From Didymella arachidicola (lineage: Eukaryota; Ascomycota; Dothideomycetes; Pleosporales; Didymellaceae): 64,000 nt of DNA. This document shows, one piece after another, positions 21,848-30,378 of this stretch. Positions within the stretch are counted from its first letter, which is position 1; the number at the start of each line of letters is the position of its first letter. Location of the stretch: positions 2,976,001 through 3,040,000 of the forward strand of contig CM049985.1 in the NCBI GenBank assembly GCA_016630955.3. Reading direction: 5' to 3'. The translations under genes were made by a program, and so were the position numbers. The notes under the pieces were generated by a model. It was not told the DNA's origin. It saw only the letters and a list, made by a program, of their open reading frames with translations, and ran no database searches.

Positions 21848-23089
21848 CTAGTTGGTTTTTGCCTGCACATTCACAATCTGCGGGCTTCCGTCCAACTCAC
21901 TTGAGAATGGCCTGGCTTCATGTGCGTGTTGGATATTCGCACCATTCTCCGCATACATAGGCTGGGGCAGCGGACTCATAGTTGGGCTCGGCGCGTTGTA
22001 AACGGGCTGCCCTGGACCCGCATGTCCACCCTGCTGAGGGTACTGGTTGCCATACACTGATTGTAGGATCGGAGACGACGCTTGGCTGACGGGCGATTGA
22101 GGTTGATGAGCCCATGTGTTTTGCTTGCCATCAGCAACACCGAAAGGAGCCACGCCAGCACCCTGCTGCTGCTGCATAGGTGGTGGATAGTACTGCGGTG
22201 GCGAATTTGGACCCACTGGCGCTGCAGGCTGCGGGTTGAAGGTCGCTGGTGGTGGTGCGGCGGCACCCTTCTTTGACTTCTTCTTGCGGATGCAGAACCA
22301 GGCGAGGAATCCGATGAGTGCAAGACCTAGGAGTGGGCCCACGACCACGCCGGCAATCCATGCTTTGCTCGACTTCTTCTTCTTCTTCGGCGAAGCTGCT
22401 GGAATCACTGTAGGATCAGGGTTAACGCCGGCACCGCCAGTAACAGTGGCTGTCAAGGATCGAGGTTGTGTGGGGGCTAGGCACGGTCAATTCACTGCTT
22501 TCAAGGACCTGCTAAGCTGAGACATACTTGATGTGGTTTTTGCGTCTGATGGCTCGCTGCGGTAGTACGACCAATTGTAACTACTTGGGCCACAATTGAC
22601 GTTGGTTTCTGGGCTGGAGTCGCGATCGTTCTCGTACAGATAGGCTGTGTTACAAACACTCCAGCTGCTCGCTGCGGGATCGTCGTAGGCGGATGTGCTT
22701 TTGAGACATCAGCAATGCCAACCTTGAGTGTGTCGAGGCACGTACCATGCGATAGTCAGATCTGCAGTTAGGCCCAGACTGCTACCACCGTAGATCAGAC
22801 TGCCGCTCACGCAGGCTCGAGGAATGTCGCAGCTAGCGGCGGATGTCGCACAGCATCTCCAGTGCCCACCAGTCTGATAGAGAGTGCCGCCGAGATCGCA
22901 GTTCTGGCTTGACCAGACATCGTCGAGTTCTACCCATCCCATGAAGCGGGCATCATTCTGCTTCCTGAAAAGCTCAAAATTTGGACCAGGAGTGATGGTC
23001 GGGTCCGTGGCAGAGAGTGATGGCGTGACAACAGACGCAAGGCTACTGGCGAAGAGCGCCGACTCAACCAGGAGCCCTCTATACATCAT
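21848..23089 (-). CDS. Single-pass cell-surface protein with Cys-rich ectodomain
   Basis: 380-aa protein from exons 23089-22746, 22697-22528 and 22476-21848, all in frame. A signal peptide is likely (MMYRGLLVESALFASSLASV). The ectodomain has about nine Cys (for example HWRCCATSAASCDIPRACVSG, split over two motifs) and a Trp/Tyr-rich second exon. A membrane helix (AWIAGVVVGPLLGLALIGFL) is followed by a KKKSKK stop-transfer run and a Pro/Gln/Tyr-rich cytoplasmic tail (PPQYYPPPMQQQQ). This layout is common among uncharacterised fungal surface or sensor-like proteins. No named family recognised; it lacks a clear WSC motif. Confidence 0.85.
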
Positions 23090-24079
23090 TGAGTTGGCCT
23101 CAGGGTTTCTGTCGATGTAGAGATCTGTGCCACAGAGCAATTGTCGTGATGGGAGGAACAGGGCAGATAACTATCCAGCTCTGCTCAACAAGCTCAGATA
23201 GAACGAGTATACATAAGCCTCAGGCCTAAAGATCAACGCCGACTAGATCCGTTCTAAGAAATACCGGTCAGGCTCTGCAGATGTCCCATGAGTATGAACA
23301 TGATGTTCGAGTCCAATGAGCTGAGGCCCTAGGCGAAACCGGCTTTGTCGTGGCTCCATAGTTCGGATTTTTTGTAGAGCTGAACAACGCGGGATGTCGT
23401 GGCACTCGAGCGGTGGCCCGAAGTGGTAATTTGTGATGTGCCAAGCACAAGCTTAGCACTCTTCGGCATGGCGTGAAGGTGTGGGCGCAGGGGCTTAGCA
23501 TGCACAGCGCCAGGGCTAAGCGAATGGCTATGGGGGCTGAGAGTCGACTCAGATACGGTAGAACATATCGTATCTGAATACCTGAGCCTTCGGGCAATGG
23601 CTCAGACGTTGCACCGTTCAAATCAGGCTTCTCAGGCTGCGCAAGTATAGTTTGACAGAGAAGCTTTTGCCAGCCATGGAACGCGCTATAGCATCAATTT
23701 AAGCTGACAATGACACAGGGCTGATTCTCATTGACCACCGTTGGTTGACAGCTTCAATTGACCGCTTGAGCCCGTAATTCGGGCCGCAGAAACAGAGTGG
23801 TTCGGCTCGCTTGTCGATGCCTAATTGAACATAGGCGAGGCTGTCGCGAGGTAGATGTCTACCCTCAAACTCTGACACTCCCATGCTGAAGGAAGGGCGT
23901 GATCTGCGCTTTCAATCCTCGTATGTACAATGGTACTTGAATTCCCTATTGAGTCGAAACGATATCCACAATCTGCCCGGACGCCTGAAACGCGCAGTAC
24001 CATTTCCCCTTTCGGTCGCTGTTAGTGGCCGCCACAGGGCGCAGAGAATCCTCAATCAAGGTGCCAGGAGGCCTGACTT
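23090..24079. other. Intergenic region
   Basis: 990 bp, promoter side of the surface protein and 3' side of the phosphopantetheinyl transferase. Small open frames only; nothing recognised. Confidence 0.55.
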
Positions 24080-24698
24080 TTAATGATTTTCTTCCAGAGC
24101 ATTCGACGAAAGCGAATCAATGTGCGCCATGCTAGGCACGAGCGCGACTGCGGTTGCATAATCACCGTCGTGAGATATGCTGATCTCGCAAATTTGGCCG
24201 TCGAGGGTTGACAAATCGAAAGGCACCTCTTCAGCTGCCTCTTTCTGCTCGGCTTCTCGTAGTGCCTCGTGTAAGACAAGACCTTCCGGTCTCTGGCTTT
24301 GATGCTCTTTCCTCCCAGCACTAGTCACTGGAAGGATGATGATATGCTGGAATCCTCGTGTGTTCTTATCTAAGTGGTCACAAGCTTTGCGGCACGCCTC
24401 CTTTGCTGCGAACCTGGACAGTCTGATCAGCGGCTTGTATCTACTGAGCTCCTGACATCTCGTACCTGCCCGCTAGGAATACTGATGCTCTCTGAAGATT
24501 ACGAAAGACAGCATCATTGTTACCAAAGCGCTGACGGAAGTAGGCGCGTTCGGGATGCGTCAAGATCTTGGACAAGAATCTCCGCAACGATTGACCTGGG
24601 TCGGCGGTTTCCCTCGCTTTGATGATCTGAGCGATACGCCCGACACAACAGAGGTCTGTGCCGATGCGCAGCGGAATTGAAAATGGACGAGGGGCCAT
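24080..24698 (-). CDS. PPT2: Holo-ACP synthase (AcpS-type 4'-phosphopantetheinyl transferase)
   Basis: 188-aa enzyme that moves 4'-phosphopantetheine from CoA to an acyl carrier protein Ser. Exons 24698-24466 and 24413-24080 join at LAGR|FAAKEACRKA, phase 2. Diagnostic motifs: RIGTDLCCVGRI near residue 11 (Mg-binding Asp), FAAKEACRKA near residue 78 (the Glu/Lys pair of the family) and ISISHDGDYATAVAL near the C-terminus. Size and motif order fit the AcpS/PPT2 group thought to serve the mitochondrial carrier protein, not the larger Sfp/NpgA type. No clear mitochondrial presequence is visible, although the N-terminus is basic and hydroxylated. Confidence 0.88.
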
Positions 24699-24880
24699 GC
24701 TCAGAGGGTGTTCTGTTGGACTGTTCCTGCTGCTTGGACAGCCTGGAAGTCGCGTGTTCCGCACGCTCCAACGCGCCACTGATAATCTTGGCAGGGTCCG
24801 AACAAAAGCGTTACTCGCCTTCCGACAAAAGGTGAGCACGCGTGCAGAGCATGCAGCTTCCAGGCAATGCTCAAATATGC

Positions 24881-24885
24881 AAAAA
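24881..24885 (-). terminator. RNA polymerase III terminator
   Basis: A run of five T on the minus strand, four bases after the discriminator base of the tRNA gene. Confidence 0.85.
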
Positions 24886-24888
24886 GTT

Positions 24889-24969
24889 CGACGTTGGCAG
24901 GATTCGAACCTACGCTCCCGAAGGAACAAGATTTCTAGTCTTGCGCGATAACCACTCCGCCACAACGCC
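24889..24969 (-). tRNA. tRNA-Ser(AGA)
   Basis: 81-nt serine tRNA, no intron. Read on the minus strand: acceptor stem GGCGTTG pairs with CAACGTC (one G-U), D stem GCG/CGC, anticodon stem CAAGA/TCTTG with loop CTAGAAA (anticodon AGA), long variable arm TTCCTTCGGGAGC as expected for class II tRNA, T arm GTAGG/CCTGC with loop TTCGAAT (B box GGTTCGAATCC). The discriminator base is G, as in eukaryotic serine tRNAs. CCA is not encoded. Confidence 0.96.
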
Positions 24970-25127
24970 GATGGTTCTATGGAAATTCCGTTCATCGTAG
25001 CGCTCATTACGCCGGACATCAAGCTGTGCAAACTTACCTGCCGAACTTTCGCCTATGTTTTGGGCCTGTATAAGGCATCCTCCCTCGCCGACAGGCTTTC
25101 TTCGTTTTGTGGTTGTATTGCACTATC

Positions 25128-26852
25128 TTATCTGATCATCCTGAACACATGTCCTTCTGTGCTGAACACCCAGTTGTCCAGACTCGCCGTTTCGGCGTCT
25201 GTGAACGTCAGCCATAGGTATTTCAGCGTCTCAGCAGCCCAGAAGCTCTCCTGCATATCAATCCACCGTCCCTCGCCTGTTCCAGGCCACTCATCAGGGC
25301 TCACTTTGTACACATCTGCAAGCTGTGCATACCCGTACGGGGCTTTGCAGTGCGTCTCCATCGCAGAGAAAGCTTCCCATGCCCACTCGCGGAAACGCTG
25401 CTCGCCGGTGATGCGCCATGCGTAGAACAGCGACTCAACATACTCTGGCCGGCCCTTGTATTTTGGGTCCATACTCCAGAAGCCGCTTGCTGACCATTCT
25501 TTCTTCGCACGCGCTGTGTCAGGCGAGTAGAGCGGTTGATCGTAGCTGAATTTCGGTGTCCATGCCCAATTCTCAGGCCCAATCTTGGAGGGAGTCGACG
25601 TATATGTATGGTGACAGCCTTCCAGTAAGGCAAGCGCGAAGGTCTTGAGGTACGGCTGATCGTGGATTTTGGAACCGAGGAGGAGTGTCCCGGGCGCAAA
25701 GCATGCAAGGTGTCCCTGCTCATTGTAATATGTCTTACCGTCCTGCTTTCCTATAAAAAGGTGTTGCATAACGTGGTCAGATGCGGATGCAGAACGAGTG
25801 CTGAGGTGTTTGCGCAAAGAGTACGCGGATTCGAGGAAGCGTTTCTTGTACATCTTGAGATGAGGGTCGGTCGGCGGTGCGAGAAGCGTCATCTTCAGCA
25901 AATACTCATAGTATGAGTCGTGACCTCCATCCCAGTGTCTGTCGCGACCTACCGGGGCGCCGGTGATGATGTCAATGGGCGCATCGACCATGCCTTTCCA
26001 GGGAGTTATCCACTTGGACCAAACCAAAGGCGCCCATGCCAGGGTTGAGTTTCTCGCATAGATGGGGTCGCCAGTCAGCCTTGTAAGTACTCGGTTCTCG
26101 AGGATAGAGGAGCCAGTTCGCGCAGGGCCGATAGCAGGGTGCGCGTATTGAGGCTTATCTGGATGCTCGAAATGTACAGACGGCGGGTCTGCAATACCTC
26201 GCGAAGTCTTGAAGTCTACGCGCGGCCACGGCATGCCTGTCGGTGTGTCATAAGCGGGACCGAGCTTTTCAGCCAGAGTCACAGCGTGCTCCAGTATCAG
26301 GTCGCGCGCTTCGCCATGGAGGACGTCCTCGGGGATCATACCAACATCATAGAGCTCTACAATGGACAGCAATCCGCCAAGATAGCGAATCGTAGTCTCA
26401 AATGGATCTACCAGGTCTTCGGTATGCGTGAAGTCGATGCCCAGAATGTGCTCAAGTGAATGCGCAAGCTCGTCCCAGAGTTCCATGAGCGCCAACGTAC
26501 TCGCAGAGTCTACGATGAATGCTCCCCAACCATTCCTAGTGGTCGAGTTGCCTCCTGAGACAGGTAAGATATCATCTGCGCCCCATGCGCTCTCTCTGTA
26601 CTTCCAATATGTGTATTTCATGGCACTGCGCACCTTCCCCGCTCTTGTCTCTTGTGCCTTTCCTGTGCTGTTCCATGCTGTGTACTGTATTTGCGCGCCA
26701 CATGCGGGTGCTTCGCGGGTCCGTACTGTTGGGTTCGAGAACTCCTTGATCAACAGGTAGAAGGTGATGACGAGGATCGCAGCAAGAAGCTTGAACGACG
26801 ACTCAGGATTCTTATCGAATTTCGACTTGCCCCAGCGGCGAAAGTCGGGCAT
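25128..26852 (-). CDS. GH47 alpha-1,2-mannosidase
   Basis: 574-aa class I alpha-1,2-mannosidase, trimming Man9GlcNAc2 or related N-glycans in ER/Golgi (family knowledge). One exon. A short basic N-terminus (MPDFRRWGKSKFDKN) precedes a hydrophobic helix (LLAAILVITFYLLIKEF), the type II anchor common in the family. GH47 motifs include YTYWKYRESAWGADD, GWGAFIVDSASTLALM, FETTIRYLGGLLS, HLACFAPGTLLLG and, near the end, WVFSTEGHVFRM. Acidic residues in the expected motifs are present. Whether it is the ER mannosidase I or a Golgi type cannot be settled from motifs alone. It lies just downstream of the tRNA gene on the same strand. Confidence 0.94.
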   Translation of the reverse strand: MPDFRRWGKSKFDKNPESSFKLLAAILVITFYLLIKEFSNPTVRTREAPACGAQIQYTAWNSTGKAQETRAGKVRSAMKYTYWKYRESAWGADDILPVSGGNSTTRNGWGAFIVDSASTLALMELWDELAHSLEHILGIDFTHTEDLVDPFETTIRYLGGLLSIVELYDVGMIPEDVLHGEARDLILEHAVTLAEKLGPAYDTPTGMPWPRVDFKTSRGIADPPSVHFEHPDKPQYAHPAIGPARTGSSILENRVLTRLTGDPIYARNSTLAWAPLVWSKWITPWKGMVDAPIDIITGAPVGRDRHWDGGHDSYYEYLLKMTLLAPPTDPHLKMYKKRFLESAYSLRKHLSTRSASASDHVMQHLFIGKQDGKTYYNEQGHLACFAPGTLLLGSKIHDQPYLKTFALALLEGCHHTYTSTPSKIGPENWAWTPKFSYDQPLYSPDTARAKKEWSASGFWSMDPKYKGRPEYVESLFYAWRITGEQRFREWAWEAFSAMETHCKAPYGYAQLADVYKVSPDEWPGTGEGRWIDMQESFWAAETLKYLWLTFTDAETASLDNWVFSTEGHVFRMIR

Positions 26853-27331
26853 AATGAGATGTGTGGATCGCCAATGTATGTATATTGACCTCAGGTTATC
26901 GATACGTCTTGCGACCGCATCTGTCCACCGTTGTGGAGCTTCGGGGGTGCTGCGGAGTTCTGGACGGGGTCGATATGAAGGCTATCGCGACATTGCTTGC
27001 GCAGCAGTTTGTGGAGCATGAACAGGTGGATATGAATTTGCCGCAGGAGCATCGAAAAGCATGCGCGAATTGTTGTTGAGCATTATGCTTGCTTGATCGA
27101 GGCGGAAGGTGCGAAGCTGGCAAGCTTGGCGGACGCGCCTTCCATTTTCCCTCGCGTCGTTCATTCCGCAACTTCACAATCGACGTCACACCCCAACAAG
27201 ATCGAGCACGACACAATCAGAAATCGACCGCAAGTCTCCATAGGAAGTCTAATAGTGGAGGTCCTCGGGTTGTGTTCTCGTCTCCAGTAGAAGCACAACA
27301 ACCTTGGACTTTCAAGCACCTCACATACACG
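26853..27331. other. Divergent upstream region of GH47 and the 67-aa gene
   Basis: 479 bp shared by two genes reading away from each other. Small open frames on both strands, none supported. Confidence 0.55.
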
Positions 27332-27584
27332 ATGGGTGTTTGGCAGTGTGTTGCCCCAGTCACGTCTCCCTAACTCCCGCTGATCATGTCACAGATGGTA
27401 CAGAGGCCTAAATCCCAAGACCAGGATCTTCATAGGTGTCGGTATCATGGCATGGGCAGGCTTTGGCCTCCTCATAACGGACGAGATCGAGAAACGCTTC
27501 GACATGAAACCAGACGAGAAGGACTACGAGGAAGTCCGCCAATTGGTTCCCAAGATCAGCGCCATCGAACGAAGTCAGCGGTAA
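27332..27584 (+). CDS. Small single-pass membrane protein (67 aa)
   Basis: Two exons, 27332-27345 and 27395-27584, joined across a 49-nt intron (GTGTGT..ACAG, CTAAC branch) to give MGVWQ|WYRGLNPKTR and then one hydrophobic segment (IFIGVGIMAWAGFGLLI) and a charged tail with EIEKRFDMKPDEKDYEEV and the end SAIERSQR. The layout, a short Trp-rich start, one membrane helix and a helical charged tail, resembles small conserved membrane proteins found across Pezizomycotina, probably organellar. I cannot name its function. The donor GTGTGT is less common than GTAAGT, so the join needs a transcript. Confidence 0.7.
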
Positions 27585-29079
27585 GCTGTCCCGATTGTTG
27601 ATCGAATTTAAATCATGCTCCTCTTCGCCAAAGACCGAAAGGCTCTGCTTCCATGGATACAATCTGATGGGTCGGTGTTGTGGACAATACACACCCACAT
27701 GCAGCTAGTATATAGCAAATAGGCATAGACTTGGCTGTCTGACGTCTGACGTCTGACGTTGACATGGTTTGAATGGGCGAGCGGGGACGACTGTCACTGT
27801 AGGCACAGTGGCTTTGTGCAAAGCATCCAAGTGCCGGCGGACATTGGTCGACGAATCCAGGAGCGTACGTAATAAGTGGCCCTTCCCATCGCCGCTTCGT
27901 CCTTCGATGTTTTGGACCCCAATAATGGCATTATGGCTTTGCTACATCTTGCAAGAGATGTTGGAGGGCTCGACCAGCGATGAGTATACCGAAAGACGGA
28001 TCTGAAGCCGAAGTTCAACAGTCGCGGCACAAAGCCGGTTGACATCGTCTCCGAGTTTGTCTAGTACAGCGATGAAAACCCGCCAGTCACTCCATATCAT
28101 TGTGCGACTAAGGCTCAACCATAGATCTGCGTTCAACGACTCAATCTATGCAAGATGGATGAATTTTCAAAATAAGCCATCTCGCAGTGTCAGAGGGGTC
28201 TTATCGGCTAATAAGTACATACTTGCTGGCCTTAGGAGAACGCGCCGTGTAAGCTGGGCAATTATCCTCGGCGAATGATTCAGACTTTTGGGACGGTATG
28301 GAAAGATCGAAGACGTCTAGAAGTGGTGTTGCCATACACTTGTCGCAAACTACGGCATGCAGCTCAAATCGGGTCCTGCCTGGTAACCTGCACTCGCACT
28401 GAATCTCATTGGGGAGTGCTTTGTCCACGATGATACGGAAGGCGCGATATTCGTAATCAAGTCAAGGACACACTTTGAGAGCGACGACAGAGTTTGACAT
28501 GGCAACCAAAAACTGTAAGCCGATACGTATGCGATTAAACTGGGTGTACTTTCACGGATGCATATCGAGGTGTGGGCGCTCTCAGCCATATATCAACCAA
28601 TTCCTAGATTCTTCGCGTCAGCGTCCAAGAACGTCCTACAAGCAGGCGCGACGCCCTGCACATCACATGATCTGATTATCATGGTCCCTACTCCTGCAAG
28701 CATTACACGTTCTCACTATGAGTAGGCAAGACCAATTCCCACGTGTTGCCATTGAGTTGTCATCCAGATAGTCGATCGTCGAAGAGGCAGTCGCAGCCGA
28801 GGTCGCGATCCCCGCATCTCCCCACTTCAGTACACTGAACGCCTGACCAGATCCACAGTGCAAGCACGCAACGTGCCCTTGTACTGTTGTCATCGACAAA
28901 GAGCCATAGTTGATTCCGACAGCGGAGTAAAAATCCGAGCATCCGTTATCAAGCTGAGAAGATTGGCCAACGTTGTCTTCCATACCAAACATTGGAAGGC
29001 TGCGTAGACAAAGTCACCATCCCAAGTTCGGGAACAGAACAAGACCTCACTCTTCCGATCCTCATCTCCTCCGACTACA
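27585..29079. other. Intergenic region with weak Cys-rich open frames
   Basis: About 1.5 kb. On the minus strand two frames (28992-28663, 109 aa; 28428-28201, 75 aa) contain Cys pairs such as CLHCGSG and CECRLPG and have protein-like composition, but no start, splice structure or family could be established. A 7-bp tandem repeat sits at 27737-27757. I call no gene here. Confidence 0.45.
27737..27757. repeat. 7-bp tandem repeat (GTCTGAC)x3
   Basis: Three exact units of GTCTGAC in tandem. Intergenic. Confidence 0.9.
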
Positions 29080-29700
29080 ATGGCTTCCTTGAGTGGTTCA
29101 ACATCCGTCCCACCAACTTCAGAACATCCAGCTCCAATTGGAGCCGAAGGGTCACACTCCCACGGCCATGACCACTCTCACGATCACTCTCATCCCCACG
29201 ACCATGAGCATCCTCCTCCAGCGCCTGAAGACGCTTGGAAGACTACAGGAGTGCGAGTAATTCCCGCCGATTCCCTCGAGCCCGTAGGCGGCGCACACAT
29301 GACCCCCGGAATGGACCGCAGCGCCGCGATAAACTTCGCCCGCGTGGGCGCACAGAAGCTCTGGGCAGGCACAGTGCACATCCACGCGGGTGCCAAAACA
29401 GGTGCTCACCACCATGGGCACCTGGAATCCGTAATCTACGTGCTCAAAGGGCGGGCGCGCATGCGGTGGGGCGAGAAGCTCGAGTTCACGGCTGAAGCAG
29501 GGCCGGGCGACTTCATCTTCGTGCCGCCGTATGTACCCCACCAGGAGATCAATGCGAGCGATGATGAGAAGCTGGAGTGTGTGTTGATGCGGAGTGATTC
29601 GGAGGCTGTGGCGATTAATCTTCCAGGTCTGGAACCGGTGGAGAGACCTGAGAATGTGAAGTGGGTCGATCCTACACATCCTGATGGGGCTGGGGCATGA
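29080..29700 (+). CDS. Cupin protein with His-rich N-terminal leader
   Basis: 206-aa single-exon protein. Residues 25-45 are almost wholly His, Asp, Ser and Gly (HSHGHDHSHDHSHPHDHEH), a likely metal-binding or metal-storage segment. Residues about 90-175 form one cupin_2 barrel with motif 1 (KTGAHHHGHLESVIYVL) and motif 2 (AGPGDFIFVPPYVPHQEI), supplying the usual three His and one Glu for a metal. Single-domain cupins of this type include dioxygenases, isomerases and proteins of unknown activity; the reaction cannot be assigned. Confidence 0.87.
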   Translation: MASLSGSTSVPPTSEHPAPIGAEGSHSHGHDHSHDHSHPHDHEHPPPAPEDAWKTTGVRVIPADSLEPVGGAHMTPGMDRSAAINFARVGAQKLWAGTVHIHAGAKTGAHHHGHLESVIYVLKGRARMRWGEKLEFTAEAGPGDFIFVPPYVPHQEINASDDEKLECVLMRSDSEAVAINLPGLEPVERPENVKWVDPTHPDGAGA

Positions 29701-30378
29701 GAGAGGCGGGTAGATGCAGTGGGTCAGGAATGAGGATTTAGAGCTTTTTGGTCGTGAATGTATGCTTGTAAAAGCTTAATAGAGAGACAACGTGGTCGTG
29801 AAGTCTGCATGTGCTGGAAGTTGGACAACGAGAACACTCAGATTCACAAGTGTTCATAGTGTATAGAATAGAAGCCTCCAGAAAGAAACTTTATTACGGC
29901 GATGTGTGCAAGCGCATGAGTCTACATGCAGCATGCGAAAGTATGTAAAGAAAGCAGGAAGCCACTCAGTAAGACTCACAATTTCGAGGCTGTGCTCGGT
30001 CGAAGAGACGAGAAAGGAAACAGGGCAGTGCATTCTTTGTACTAAACACAATATTATGGGGGCAGCTGTCAGACGATCTGGAGAGCAGGTAGGGACACCG
30101 GAAGTCGCGCGCGTCCAGTGTTGTGACTGCCGCAAAGACACGTTGCAGTACCTAGATGACCAAGTACTCCATGCTACTGTGGCAGTCACTATCCCTTGCC
30201 AGTCGATACATGTAGAAGAGAGGTTGTATTTGATAAATGTGGTGCTCACGTACGAATAGTTGTAGATGCTGTGTATCATTTTGTCTTCACTCCTACCGTA
30301 ACTATGCCGAAGACTCTCCAATCGTCAAGACCAAGCATTCCGCACGGCTCCCATAAACCATGATCTGGAGGTATTTGC
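29701..30378. other. Convergent 3' intergenic region
   Basis: 678 bp between the stop codons of the cupin and COPI genes. Nothing recognised. Confidence 0.6.

Noticed and set aside
28663..28992. 109-aa Cys-containing frame on the minus strand as a secreted protein
   Set aside because: No signal peptide, no family and no clear splice partner; left as intergenic.
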